Source: Bdellovibrio reynosensis
GTDB taxonomy: Bacteria; Bdellovibrionota; Bdellovibrionia; Bdellovibrionales; Bdellovibrionaceae
Length of the DNA stretch: 64,000 nucleotides
Assembly: GCF_022814725.1 (NCBI RefSeq)
Contig: NZ_CP093442.1
Coordinates: forward strand, 1,798,001-1,862,000
Direction of reading: 5' to 3'
Each line of letters opens with the position of its first letter. Position 1 is the first letter of the stretch. This document shows, piece after piece, positions 21,141 through 30,081 of the stretch. Made by a program: the position numbers and the translations under genes. Under the pieces are notes generated by a model. It saw only the letters and a program-made list of their open reading frames with translations, searched no databases and was not told where the DNA came from.

Positions 21141-21170
21141 CGACGCAGCTCCCACTACTTACCGATGAAG

Positions 21171-23747
21171 CTAGTGGGATTCGTTCCAGTTGTTGCCGAT
21201 TTCGTAGTTTACTTTCAGTGGAACTTTTAGTTTTGCTACGTTTTCCATGATGTGCACTAGCTGTTGCGTGTGTTTATTTAAATCTTCTTCTGTGCCTTCA
21301 AAGATCAATTCATCGTGTACCTGTAATAACATTCTTACAGGGACTTTTTCGAAGACCTCGATCATTGCTTTTTTAACCAAGTCACTGGCTGTTCCTTGGA
21401 TTGGGGCGTTGATCGCTGCTCTTTCGCCGAATTTTTTAAGCATGTTGTTGCTTGATTTCAATTCGTCGATGTAACGGCGGCGTCCAAACAGGGTTTCAAC
21501 GTAGCCTTTTTCGTGAGCTAGCTTTGTTGTGCCTTCGATGTAGTCTTTTACGCCTTTAAATCTGGTGAAGTATCTTTCGATGATGTCTTTTGCTTCACCT
21601 CTTGGAATGCCCAGGTTTTCTGCTAAACCGAAAGCTCCTTGCCCATAGGCAATACCGAAGTTCACAGCTTTCGCTGAACGACGTTGATTGGAAGTCACTT
21701 CATTAAGTGGAACTCCGAACACTTCAGCTGCTGTTGCCGCATGGATATCCAGGTCTTCTTGGAAGGCCTTAATCAAATTTGGGTCTTCACTGATATGAGC
21801 TAAGATGCGCAGTTCGATTTGGGAATAGTCCACAGACAATAACTTCATTCTTGGAGCTGCGACGAAAGCTTCGCGCACTTTTTGCCCACGTAAAGTTCTA
21901 ATCGGGATGTTCTGCAAGTTTGGCGCAGTACTTGATAAACGGCCTGTGGTCGTCAAAGCTTGGTTGAAGCTTGTGTGAACACGATCATCCTTAGGGCTGA
22001 TCATTGTTGGTAAAGCATCCACGTAAGTGGATTTAAGCTTTGAAAGTTCACGCCATTGCAGGATGAGTTTTGCAATTGGATGCTCTAGGGACGAAAGGAC
22101 GTCTTCGCCCGTTGAATAACCCGTTTTCGTTTTCTTCCCGACTGGAAGTTTTAACTTTTCAAATAGAATAACACCTAATTGCTTAGGGCTTCCCACGTTG
22201 AAAGACTCCCCTGCTTCAGAGTGTATTTGTTTTTCTAAAGAAGCGATTTCTTCCGTAAGTTCTGCACTTTGTTGCGCCAGAAGTTCTTTATCGATGCGAA
22301 CACCCAGGCGTTCCATGGATAGAAGAACTTTTACTAGTGGCAAATCGATTTCTTCGTAAACCTTTTCACTGCCCACGTTGCGCAGTTCATTTAGCAAAGT
22401 TGCTGCAAGGTTGCGGTGAGAATTGTAAAGCTCCGACGGGCTTAAAAGCTCTGGCAAGTTTTCAGCCATGTATTTGCTGTAGATTTCTTTAAAATCAGAC
22501 GTGTCGCCGGCTTTTAAAACATAAGCAGCAAGTTGGGAATCCCAGCCCGCAACCGGCGTTTTTGCGCCAATTTTATGCCAGAAAGATTTTAGATCGTATC
22601 CGCTCCAACGAATTTGGAATGTGTCCGTCAGTTTACCCAAGTATTCAAAATCAGAAACTTCCATCACGTCTGTTTCTGTACCTACGAAAACACCGCGAGT
22701 GTCGCTTAAGCCCCAAAGGATTTGTCCTTCTGAAAGGAATTCAGCTAAATCTCGAGTGGTCGTTGTTCCTTCACGAAAAGTTCTATCCTCTTTAGTAATT
22801 ACTAAAGTCGCTGATACCGCCGGAGTCGCTTCTTTCACCTGAGACGCTCGCTTTACTGCCGCGGGACGAATTAATGACGTTGCCGGTGCATCAGAGACTG
22901 TTCCGAATAAACTTTTTTCGAAAGTTTTAAAGTTCAGTTCATGCAAAAGCGCCTTAAGCTCTTCAGTTTTGAAAGGCTTTAAGCGATACGAGTTGTAGTC
23001 GTCTGAAACCGCCACATTCGTTTCAATTGTAACTAATTTTTTTGATAAAAAAGCGTTTTCTTTAGAAGCGATTAATTTTTCTTTAACGCTTTTACCTTCA
23101 ACCTTGTCGATATTTTCGTAAATATCTTCTAGAGTTTTGAATTGTTCCAGAAGCTTAATTGCGCCTTTTTCACCAATGCCTTTTACGCCTGGAACGTTAT
23201 CAGAAGCATCACCAACGATGGCCAAATAATCGATGAATTGATCTGGGCGAATTCCCCATTTTTCAAATACACCTTTAGCGTCGTACTTCACATCTTTCAT
23301 GGTGTCGTACAGGTACACGTGATCTTGAATCAACTGACCGAAATCTTTATCACCACTGACAATGAAAACTTCCATGTCGTGGTGGCGGCCCCATTTAGTT
23401 AAGCCACCGATGATGTCATCGGCTTCGTAACCAGGGATTTCATAGGAAGGTACACCTAGTACGTCAGCAAGTTGCTTGATGTAAGGAACTTGCTTCGCAA
23501 GATCTTCCGGCATGTCTGAACGATGGGCTTTATAATCAGCATACAATTCTTTACGAAATGAAGGCTCTTTACGGTCGTAACAGAAAACTAGGTATTCTGG
23601 ATTTTCTTCTTTAAGAAGTTTGATGATCATCGATAAAAATCCATAGATGGCATTTACCGGTACACCAGACGGAGAAGTCAGGGGACGAATCGCATAGAAC
23701 GCGCGAAAGAACATCGCGCTTACGTCCACTAGATAAAGCTTTTTCAT
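21171..23747 (-). CDS. polA: DNA polymerase I
   Basis: 858 aa. N-terminal 5'-3' nuclease (VDVSAMFFRAFYAIRPL, FCYDRKEPSFRKE, GYEADDIIG, VSGDKDFGQL, GDASDNVPGVKGIGEKGA). C-terminal polymerase with motif A LLSVDYSQIELRIL, motif B RRSAKAVNFGIAYGQG and motif C LLQVHDELIFE. The middle 3'-5' exonuclease region (about 310-440) is present, but the expected DxE motif is replaced by ILWGLSDTRG, so proofreading is probably lost, as in Taq or Bacillus enzymes. The GGGAG ribosome site lies in a hairpin (see 23754-23784). Function: Okazaki fragment maturation and repair. Confidence 0.96.
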   Translation of the reverse strand: MKKLYLVDVSAMFFRAFYAIRPLTSPSGVPVNAIYGFLSMIIKLLKEENPEYLVFCYDRKEPSFRKELYADYKAHRSDMPEDLAKQVPYIKQLADVLGVPSYEIPGYEADDIIGGLTKWGRHHDMEVFIVSGDKDFGQLIQDHVYLYDTMKDVKYDAKGVFEKWGIRPDQFIDYLAIVGDASDNVPGVKGIGEKGAIKLLEQFKTLEDIYENIDKVEGKSVKEKLIASKENAFLSKKLVTIETNVAVSDDYNSYRLKPFKTEELKALLHELNFKTFEKSLFGTVSDAPATSLIRPAAVKRASQVKEATPAVSATLVITKEDRTFREGTTTTRDLAEFLSEGQILWGLSDTRGVFVGTETDVMEVSDFEYLGKLTDTFQIRWSGYDLKSFWHKIGAKTPVAGWDSQLAAYVLKAGDTSDFKEIYSKYMAENLPELLSPSELYNSHRNLAATLLNELRNVGSEKVYEEIDLPLVKVLLSMERLGVRIDKELLAQQSAELTEEIASLEKQIHSEAGESFNVGSPKQLGVILFEKLKLPVGKKTKTGYSTGEDVLSSLEHPIAKLILQWRELSKLKSTYVDALPTMISPKDDRVHTSFNQALTTTGRLSSTAPNLQNIPIRTLRGQKVREAFVAAPRMKLLSVDYSQIELRILAHISEDPNLIKAFQEDLDIHAATAAEVFGVPLNEVTSNQRRSAKAVNFGIAYGQGAFGLAENLGIPRGEAKDIIERYFTRFKGVKDYIEGTTKLAHEKGYVETLFGRRRYIDELKSSNNMLKKFGERAAINAPIQGTASDLVKKAMIEVFEKVPVRMLLQVHDELIFEGTEEDLNKHTQQLVHIMENVAKLKVPLKVNYEIGNNWNESH

Positions 23748-23753
23748 AGTATC

Positions 23754-23784
23754 TCCCAGTGAAAAAACTGTTTTACCACTGGGA
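23754..23784 (-). promoter_or_regulatory. Hairpin covering the polA ribosome-binding site
   Basis: In transcript sense, TCCCAGTG and CACTGGGA form a perfect 8-bp stem around a 15-nt loop. The second arm contains GGGA of the GGGAG Shine-Dalgarno sequence, and the ATG follows 6 nt later. No U-run follows the stem, so it is not a terminator. The arrangement would reduce polA translation when folded. Confidence 0.5.
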
Positions 23785-23804
23785 TTGTCTTTTTGTCGAT
23801 GGTT

Positions 23805-24101
23805 CTATTCTAAGTCTAACTTTACTTTCGAAAAATCGATTTGCTCTAAGGCTTTGCGCTCACATTCATTTTCTGCGGCAGGAAGGGACTTCACTTCGTC
23901 ACCCAACGCCTGAGCTTGCACCAGCAAGACTTGTAATTCACTTTTTGCGCGAGATTCAATGTCGGCACCGCTTTCCCAAGATTCAACTAGGTCATAGGAA
24001 CAATGAAGGCGACGAGCAAGATCAGAACGGCTCCAGCCAAGGCGTAGACGAAGATTTTTAAGAGCTTCTTTGTTCCAATTTACTGAGTGATTATCAATCA
24101 T
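23805..24101 (-). CDS. Small helix-turn-helix protein
   Basis: 98 aa from ATG 24099-24101, preceded by AGAGGT; a GTG at 24119 is an alternative. Residues 10-45 (LKNLRLRLGWSRSDLARRLH then CSYDLVESWESG) match an XRE/Cro-like HTH. The C-terminal half is acidic and helical (AENECERKALEQID). A single-domain DNA-binding protein of unknown target. It lies 57 bp upstream of polA on the same strand and may share a transcript with it. Confidence 0.7.
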   Translation of the reverse strand: MIDNHSVNWNKEALKNLRLRLGWSRSDLARRLHCSYDLVESWESGADIESRAKSELQVLLVQAQALGDEVKSLPAAENECERKALEQIDFSKVKLDLE

Positions 24102-24217
24102 ACAAACCTCTAATTTCACTTAACAATTATTAGCGAATAGAGTCAGAATACTAGTTGTATTGTAACCTAAATACATCAGTTTATGCTACGGGTCATATGA
24201 TTGGATCGATGTAAGAA

Positions 24218-24526
24218 TTAGTCTTGTTCTGCGAATACGAAAACAAGATCATCTTCACCTGCCAGATCTAATCTATCGCGAGCTTGGCGTTCGATGAAGG
24301 AAGGATCTTTCGCTTGTTTAAGCTGATCACTTAACGTTGAAATATTTTGTTTTGTTGCTGAAATCTCTGAATTGATGCGATCAAAGTCACGATGAAGATT
24401 CCAAAGACGAAAAACGTTTCCATTTAAAACGATAGAAACACAGAACACTATCAAACAAACCGAAGCAACCTTCGTTGGATGATTCAGAAAACGTCGTAAG
24501 CCAATTGCAAATTCAGTGTAAGACAT
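24218..24526 (-). CDS. ftsB: Septum-formation initiator protein FtsB/DivIC family
   Basis: 102 aa bitopic protein. One membrane helix (VASVCLIVFCVSIVLNG, residues about 20-36), a coiled coil (DRINSEISATKQNISTLSDQ) and the FtsB-type tail (SFIERQARDRLDLAGEDDLV). It links FtsL and FtsQ in the divisome. Gene order eno then ftsB is the widely conserved arrangement, supporting the call. An intrinsic terminator between eno and ftsB (24604-24637) suggests partial readthrough or a separate promoter. Confidence 0.85.
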   Translation of the reverse strand: MSYTEFAIGLRRFLNHPTKVASVCLIVFCVSIVLNGNVFRLWNLHRDFDRINSEISATKQNISTLSDQLKQAKDPSFIERQARDRLDLAGEDDLVFVFAEQD

Positions 24527-24603
24527 GAGGTCATTTTATCTTTATTGCAGGATCAATGGCTACAAGACTGAAGACTAGGAATTTGTTCTGAGGAATTTGT
24601 GAA

Positions 24604-24637
24604 ATAAAAAAACCCGCTGTGTTTTTCACAACGGGTT
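24604..24637 (-). terminator. Intrinsic terminator downstream of eno
   Basis: The stem AACCCGCTGTG/CACAACGGGTT (11 bp with one G-U pair, arms 24611-24621 and 24627-24637) encloses a 5-nt loop. On the minus strand it is followed by a U-rich run (complement of aataaaaa). It lies about 50 bp past the eno stop, upstream of ftsB. Confidence 0.85.
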
Positions 24638-24689
24638 CTTGGAATGCTGCTCGATTCCTGTCGGTGCTTCAGCAATGCGGCTGTCGCCA

Positions 24690-25958
24690 TTAGCGGAAAG
24701 CGGCTTTGTCCCAGTATACTCCCATGCCACCAAGATCTTCTTCGATACGAAGAAGTTGGTTGTACTTCGCAGTTCTTTCACCACGGCAAGGACTGCCCGT
24801 TTTAATTTGATGGCAGTTCAATGCCACTGCTAGGTCAGCAATTGTTACGTCTTCAGTTTCACCTGAACGGTGAGACATGATTGTGCGGTATTTATTTCTT
24901 TGTGCCAAATTCACAGCTTCGAATGTTTCAGTCAAAGTACCGATTTGGTTTACTTTGACTAGCAATGCGTTGCCGGCTTTTTTCTCTAAACCCATGCGCA
25001 AACGTTTTGGATTTGTTACGAAAAGATCGTCACCGATCAATTGCATTGTTGTTCCCATTTGCGCAGTCGCTTTCACCCATGAATCCCAGTCGTCTTCAGA
25101 GAAACCATCTTCGACAGAGATCAATGGGTATTTCTCAGCCCATGATTTGTAGATGCCAAGAAGTTCGTCAGGAGAAATCTGTCCACCCTGCCAAGTATAT
25201 TTGCCGTCTTTGAATAACTCTGTAGATGCCACATCTAAAGCTAGGAATACGTTTTGACCTGGGTCATAGCCAGCATCAACGATCGCATTCATTAGCAAGT
25301 CCATTGCTTCTTGGTTTGATCCTAATTTTGGAGCGAATCCACCTTCATCACCTACTGCAGTAGAAAGACCTTTTTTACCCAAAATCTTTTTCAAAGTTTG
25401 GAAGATCTCTGCACCCGCACGAAGAGATTCAGCGTAAGAGTTATTCACAGTTGGAACGATCATGAATTCTTGAATATCAAGGCCGTTGTTCGCGTGGGCG
25501 CCACCGTTAAGAACGTTCATCAATGGAACTGGCAAGCGGCAAGCTTGTGAACCACCAACGTAGCGGTATAAAGGCAAGTTCGAATCCAACGCCGCAGCTT
25601 TAGCTACTGCAAGGGAAACACCTAGGATCGCATTGGCGCCTAAAGAAGATTTATTTTCAGTACCATCGATTTCGCGCAAAACTTTATCTAAGTAAACTTG
25701 TTCAGTTACTTGCAAGCCCATGATCTCTGGAGCGATCTTTTCACGAATGTTATCGACCGCTTTATAAACACCTTTACCAAGGAAGCGATTCTTGTCGTTG
25801 TCACGAAGCTCACAGGCTTCATGGGCACCTGTTGATGCGCCAGATGGAACTGCGGCACGACCGACATTTCCTTCTGCAGTTGTTACTTCAACTTCAACTG
25901 TTGGATTACCACGGCTATCAAGAATTTCACGAGAGACGACGCTGACGATTTCAGACAT
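24690..25958 (-). CDS. eno: Enolase
   Basis: 422 aa. Motifs [88 protein letters not shown] and [10 protein letters not shown] include all metal and catalytic residues. Converts 2-phosphoglycerate to phosphoenolpyruvate. The ATG lies inside the last codons of the upstream gene (8-bp overlap), so translation is coupled to that putative regulator. ftsB follows after a terminator. Confidence 0.97.
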   Translation of the reverse strand: MSEIVSVVSREILDSRGNPTVEVEVTTAEGNVGRAAVPSGASTGAHEACELRDNDKNRFLGKGVYKAVDNIREKIAPEIMGLQVTEQVYLDKVLREIDGTENKSSLGANAILGVSLAVAKAAALDSNLPLYRYVGGSQACRLPVPLMNVLNGGAHANNGLDIQEFMIVPTVNNSYAESLRAGAEIFQTLKKILGKKGLSTAVGDEGGFAPKLGSNQEAMDLLMNAIVDAGYDPGQNVFLALDVASTELFKDGKYTWQGGQISPDELLGIYKSWAEKYPLISVEDGFSEDDWDSWVKATAQMGTTMQLIGDDLFVTNPKRLRMGLEKKAGNALLVKVNQIGTLTETFEAVNLAQRNKYRTIMSHRSGETEDVTIADLAVALNCHQIKTGSPCRGERTAKYNQLLRIEEDLGGMGVYWDKAAFR

Positions 25959-26979
25959 GATGAGTTCCTTCTTCCTTCTCGGAGTTTTTAATATTCACTT
26001 TTCTAACTAGGTCCATGCTTTCATGCACGGTGCGCGGGTATTGGGTTTTTACGTGCTCCCAATCCACGCGTCGCATAGCCTCTTTCACAGCCGAGGTCAT
26101 TTTTCCTTGGGCAACAAGCATGGTGATAAGCTGCTGGGCTCTGACCATGTAATCGTGCATGCGCGCCAAGTTTTGGCTTAGGGCATACACTGGAGAATCG
26201 CCATCGAAGTTTAGGTGCGCCAATGTACCTTCCTGAGGAAGTAATGAAGAACTAGGAGCTTCATCGGCGGCAGCAGCTGCTTGCACGGAAAGTTTTAATT
26301 TTTGTTTTTCGTAGTCGCGAACTTTTTCTTCAAGGTCGCTAACGTATTTTTGCAAATCCTCTCGCTCGCGCTGAGTTCTTTGCAAATCGTCGATCAAGCT
26401 TTGGAATAATGCTGGGCTTACTTGGTGACCGACACTTTCACTGAAGATGGAATTTTGCTGCGTCGACCAGTTCAACTGAATTGTGATTCCTTCCCATGTG
26501 CACGTCGCTGGCGGTTGCCCCACGTACACTGGTAAAGATTCGAACGCTGCTTTTAGGTAAGTTGTAACCAAAGGATATTGTTCCGCAGGCAACGGAAGAT
26601 CGAATGAAATACTGACTTCATCGCGACGAAGATTTTCGATCGGAGGTTTTGGCGAAATGAAGTACGAGATGAATTGCTCAGGCTGATTGAAAATTTCTTG
26701 AGGCCTAGGCATCATGCGCAGAACGCTGTCAAGAACGCCCCACGCTCTGAGTGACGGACCTTCTTGCCCTGCTCGTTGCAGAATATTTCCATCGCGTTTT
26801 AGCGGCAGACGAAGTGCAGTTTCCAAAAAGTTTTCCATATCAGGAGCGCTGATCCAATACGATGAATCACGCAGCAACTCCACCGGCAGATGGGTCTGCT
26901 CATAGAGCTGCGACAGGTCTTCACCCTGCTGCTCTAGAATGGTTAAAACTGCATTAGAAATCTTACAACTAAAGTGCAC
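25951..26979 (-). CDS. Putative sensor/regulator-like protein with coiled coil, coupled to eno
   Basis: 342 aa from a GTG at 26977-26979 without a clear ribosome site. The N-terminal 170 residues ([20 protein letters not shown], then [20 protein letters not shown]) are reminiscent of the ligand-binding N-domains of some AraC-type regulators or heme-NO-binding-associated domains, but no DNA-binding domain follows. Residues about 200-240 are a coiled coil ([20 protein letters not shown]) and the C-terminus is helical. Its stop overlaps the eno start by 8 bp. No firm family; the domain similarity is weak and judged by eye. Confidence 0.5.
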   Translation of the reverse strand: MHFSCKISNAVLTILEQQGEDLSQLYEQTHLPVELLRDSSYWISAPDMENFLETALRLPLKRDGNILQRAGQEGPSLRAWGVLDSVLRMMPRPQEIFNQPEQFISYFISPKPPIENLRRDEVSISFDLPLPAEQYPLVTTYLKAAFESLPVYVGQPPATCTWEGITIQLNWSTQQNSIFSESVGHQVSPALFQSLIDDLQRTQREREDLQKYVSDLEEKVRDYEKQKLKLSVQAAAAADEAPSSSLLPQEGTLAHLNFDGDSPVYALSQNLARMHDYMVRAQQLITMLVAQGKMTSAVKEAMRRVDWEHVKTQYPRTVHESMDLVRKVNIKNSEKEEGTHHV

Positions 26980-27120
26980 GTAAAGGTCTTAACCTTTCGA
27001 CTGCGAAATTGAAAACAAAAAAGCTAAAAATAAGAATGAAAATGATCGCTTAAATCAGCACTTGGAAGGCCATAAAATGACGCACTGTAGGCCCAAAAAA
27101 GAAGCAGGCACCTAAAAGGG

Positions 27121-27244
27121 GAAATCGATCAAAAGTAGCCGGATGCAAGGCGGAGGTTCTCAGCTCGCACGTAGGCCTACTGAAGGTAGGCCGGAGGAGA
27201 ACTGAGGGCCGACAACGCAGTCAGCCGGCTGCTTTTCATCGATT
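27121..27244. repeat. Palindromic 3'-end element (family member B)
   Basis: Outer arms (left begins gaaatcgatcaaaagtagcc at 27121, right ends ggctgcttttcatcgatt) are complementary over about 20 nt with few mismatches. An inner hairpin GGCCTAC/GTAGGCC sits near the centre. It carries the shared motifs atgcaaggcgga (27143 onward) and caacgcagtcag. It abuts the TAA of the CpaF gene (27245-27247). Probably a transcript 3'-end structure. Confidence 0.8.
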
Positions 27245-28351
27245 TTAGGCGGTTTTGGCGAATTTACTGCGTGGGAATGGTAGGTTGTTGTCTACGATTT
27301 CTTCCATGAAGGATGGGATATTGCCCGTGGCGATAAGCTTTCCTTCTAAGGAACCGTCGGGACGGCGGGTCATTCTGGACATTTCGAAAATTGGAACGAC
27401 GTTGTATGAACCATCGTTATTGAATCCAAGGACTTCGCTGATTGCGGCAATGCGGCGAGATCCGTCGCTAAAACGGCTTACTTGGATGATTAAATCAATG
27501 GCTGAGTTTACTTGGGAACGTAGAGCCTTTTCACTGATCTTTGCATCCCCGCCTTGAGCAAGAGCTTCTAAACGAACGATGGCATCTTCCGGAGTGTTCG
27601 CGTGGACCGTACCCATACAGCCTTTATGACCGGTGTTCATCGCGTTTAATAATTCCATCGCTTCACTGGAACGAACCTCTCCCACGATGATGCGATCGGG
27701 TCTTAGACGAAGTGCACTTTTTAAAAGATCTTTGATCGACACTTCACCTTTACCAAGTTGATCGGCTTGGCGAGTTTCAAACATCACCACGTGGTCGTAG
27801 TCGACTTGCAACTCTGAAGAATCCTCGATCACCATCACGCGCTGGCCTTTAGGAATACGCGTGCACAGTAACGACAACAAAGTTGTTTTACCGGAACCAG
27901 TACCACCGCTGACGATGATGTTTTTTCCTAAGAACATCGCGATATCCAAGAATCTAGCGCCATCTTCTGTGATCGCACCGAACTTGATGTAATCGGCGAA
28001 AGTGATTTTATTATTTGTAAATTTACGAATCGATAAAGTAGTACCTTTGCGTGACATTGGCGGAATCACGGCTGCGATACGCGAACCATCTGGCAAACGC
28101 GCATCCAGTCTTGGCGATTCGTCATCAATACGACGACCCACGCTTTGCGCGATACTGTTTACAGCTGCACGCAAATCGTCTTCTGAAGGAAAGCTTTCAG
28201 GAACTCTTTCAAGCTTACCTTTTCTTTCGACGAAAATTTCTTTGTGACCATTTACAAGAATTTCGGATACGCCCTTGTCATCAAGGTACTTCAATACAGG
28301 ACCTAAATTCTGCTGAATGGTCTGTTTGAATACATTGGATTGATCCGACAT
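27245..28351 (-). CDS. CpaF/TadA-family secretion ATPase
   Basis: 368 aa. N-terminal domain ([36 protein letters not shown]) and a VirB11/CpaF core with Walker [12 protein letters not shown] (148-158), Asp box [11 protein letters not shown], Walker [14 protein letters not shown] and His box [14 protein letters not shown]. These ATPases drive Tad pili or type II/IV secretion at the cytoplasmic membrane. No CpaB-E, TadB/C or pilin genes are in the window. Instead it follows a cupredoxin-like gene by 18 bp and a 92-aa gene, suggesting an unusual CpaF context. Palindrome B starts right after its stop. Confidence 0.9.
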   Translation of the reverse strand: MSDQSNVFKQTIQQNLGPVLKYLDDKGVSEILVNGHKEIFVERKGKLERVPESFPSEDDLRAAVNSIAQSVGRRIDDESPRLDARLPDGSRIAAVIPPMSRKGTTLSIRKFTNNKITFADYIKFGAITEDGARFLDIAMFLGKNIIVSGGTGSGKTTLLSLLCTRIPKGQRVMVIEDSSELQVDYDHVVMFETRQADQLGKGEVSIKDLLKSALRLRPDRIIVGEVRSSEAMELLNAMNTGHKGCMGTVHANTPEDAIVRLEALAQGGDAKISEKALRSQVNSAIDLIIQVSRFSDGSRRIAAISEVLGFNNDGSYNVVPIFEMSRMTRRPDGSLEGKLIATGNIPSFMEEIVDNNLPFPRSKFAKTA

Positions 28352-28369
28352 GGACGCTACCCTTTAAAA

Positions 28370-28885
28370 TTAGTGAGACGCTGGTTTTCTGTCAGAAGTT
28401 CCGGCATCAGAATAAATGATGAACTTACCTTGCACCGCTGTTTCAGGGCATTGATAAGAAAAAATTCCTTCTGCTTTCGGTGTGACATGAAAAGTTTTTT
28501 GTTGGCCAAACACTGTGTTGTGATGTTCAGAAAAAGCATCCAGCACAAAGCTGACGTTCTTTTCTTTGCCATTCACATTCACTACGTGAACACGGTAGTT
28601 GCCACCTTTTTTAAGGTGAACTTTATCTGGCACAAAGCCTTTTTCGGTGTTCATGATGACGATATCTTGAGTTGGTTCTACCGATTGAAAAACAGAATTT
28701 AAGATTGTTGTCGAATCCTCTTCCTTCATACTGCTGGCGGGAAGACGGTCTTCGTTAGTAACGCGGTTGAAGTCAACTTGGCGACGGGAAAAATCAACTT
28801 CCCATGCCATTGCCGCCGGTGTTACCAAAAACAACAATGCAATCTTAGTGCAAGTCTGTACGATCTTGGAATTCACAAAACTCAC
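28370..28885 (-). CDS. Exported cupredoxin-fold protein
   Basis: 171 aa. Signal peptide ending TPAAMAWE (cleavage after AMA), then a linker of about 60 residues and a C-terminal cupredoxin-like beta-sandwich: IVIMNTEKGFVPDKVHLKKG, YRVHVVNVNGKEKNVSFVL, FHVTPKAEGIFSYQCPETAV. A Cys (YQC) and upstream His residues (EHHN) are present, but the usual His and Met after the Cys are missing (CPETAVQGKF), so type-1 copper binding may be lost. It overlaps the upstream 92-aa gene by 41 bp and precedes cpaF by 18 bp, so all three are likely co-expressed. Confidence 0.75.
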   Translation of the reverse strand: MSFVNSKIVQTCTKIALLFLVTPAAMAWEVDFSRRQVDFNRVTNEDRLPASSMKEEDSTTILNSVFQSVEPTQDIVIMNTEKGFVPDKVHLKKGGNYRVHVVNVNGKEKNVSFVLDAFSEHHNTVFGQQKTFHVTPKAEGIFSYQCPETAVQGKFIIYSDAGTSDRKPASH

Positions 28886-29123
28886 GGGCGACCTCCATAG
28901 CGATATAATTCACGGATTTTTCATCCATCATGTGGAGCTTTTGAATCAGAAGATCTTTGTTTCCTTTACATGAATTGATCGTGTGAAAGGCATCGCTAAG
29001 AATTTGGGGCTGCGCCATCATTTCCTTAGTGATAATACTCCAATCCAATTTTAAAACAGGGTCGATTGCGCCCACTGAATAGAGTGCATCAAACACTATT
29101 TGTAAATCGCCTTGAAGAAACAT
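28845..29123 (-). CDS. Small conserved-looking protein of unknown function, cpaF operon
   Basis: 92 aa with an excellent ribosome site (TAGGAGGATTCG before ATG 29123), no signal peptide and a largely helical acidic composition (LQIVFDALYSVGAIDPVLKL, MDEKSVNYIAMEVAREFCEF). The 3' end overlaps the cupredoxin gene start by 41 bp in another frame, so this is a compact three-gene operon. Not recognised as any family. Confidence 0.65.
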   Translation of the reverse strand: MFLQGDLQIVFDALYSVGAIDPVLKLDWSIITKEMMAQPQILSDAFHTINSCKGNKDLLIQKLHMMDEKSVNYIAMEVAREFCEFQDRTDLH

Positions 29124-29294
29124 CGAATCCTCCTAATTGCTCTAGGGACTTCCTGCCCCGCATGTTGTTTCTATCGGTAGGAGTTCGTAAGAACTTGAGT
29201 CAATTTGAGGCGATTTTCAGAGAGTTGAGGAGATCTAACGTTTGACGCGCGCCTTTGGTCGAATTGCCTAGGCGCACGGTCGGGTCGAGGGAAA

Positions 29295-29933
29295 TTATTG
29301 CCCGTTAGCGGGTTTTTCGGTGGTTATTTCTTCAGCGTTTTCTTGAGGAGCCGCAGGCTTTTCATCTGCTTGGGTCAGAATTTTTGCGGCCACTTCCGAT
29401 GGTGACGCTGTTGATTTCATCATGCGCAATTTGCGTTCATTGACAGCTTCACGAGTCAGCTCAATCTTCGCATCTCTAATACGCTCAACCGTTTTACGTT
29501 CAAAGCCCTGCGCTGTGATATAAGGTTTGATTTCTGCCATAAGATTTTCCAAGAAAACAACATAAGTCACTTGCACGACCGGTTTAAATGCCTTTGGATT
29601 TTTTAAGGCATTGATGGCTTCGTCAGTTAATTGACTGACAGTTTTTTCCCAGGCATCAAGTTCATCCAACTTTGCACGCAGTGGGGCCACGATTTTTTCG
29701 ATCATTTCGTCATCATTAGGACGCGCATAGACAGATTGCAAAGCTTCTTTGAGCGGAACTACTTTGCCCACCCCAGCTTCTTTTCTGGATTCTTTAATCT
29801 TCTCTTCGACCAATTTGTTCATTTGATCGAGGTCTTTTACTGTCAATTGCGAGTAATTAAATAACAAACCCGCTTGGGCCTGTGCGCAAAATACAAGGGA
29901 CAACATTGTTAAAAGGAAATTTGCTTTTTTCAT
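29295..29933 (-). CDS. Exported helical protein, unknown function
   Basis: 212 aa. Signal peptide MKKANFLLTMLSLVFCAQA with cleavage near AQAG. The mature protein is rich in Lys/Glu helices (KDLDQMNKLVEEKIKES, EMIEKIVAPLRAKLDELDAW) and ends in an acidic, Pro/Ala-containing tail (EKPAAPQENAEEITTEKPA). The TAG-rich leader places AGAGGT very near the ATG. Divergent from the DsbA-like lipoprotein gene (30082). Between it and the 92-aa gene lie 171 bp with only weak hairpins. No family recognised. Confidence 0.6.
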   Translation of the reverse strand: MKKANFLLTMLSLVFCAQAQAGLLFNYSQLTVKDLDQMNKLVEEKIKESRKEAGVGKVVPLKEALQSVYARPNDDEMIEKIVAPLRAKLDELDAWEKTVSQLTDEAINALKNPKAFKPVVQVTYVVFLENLMAEIKPYITAQGFERKTVERIRDAKIELTREAVNERKLRMMKSTASPSEVAAKILTQADEKPAAPQENAEEITTEKPANGQ

Positions 29934-30081
29934 GACCTCTAGTTTAAAGACTGCCGGCAGAGCGAGACAAGACCAAAAAAGCTTAGGACATTGGTCCAGG
30001 ATTTTTTCCTTCCCTGCCAGTTATCACCTATGTCAAACTGAAGGCCGCTCAAAAAACATTAAATCCACCTCGGAGGAAACA

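Noticed and set aside
28340-28702. 120-aa plus-strand frame over the cupredoxin gene
   Set aside because: Antisense to a signal-peptide-bearing gene with a recognisable fold; no ribosome site.
29200-29290. gcgcc/ggcgc pairing upstream of 29295
   Set aside because: Only 5 bp with a long loop; no match to the palindrome family motifs.
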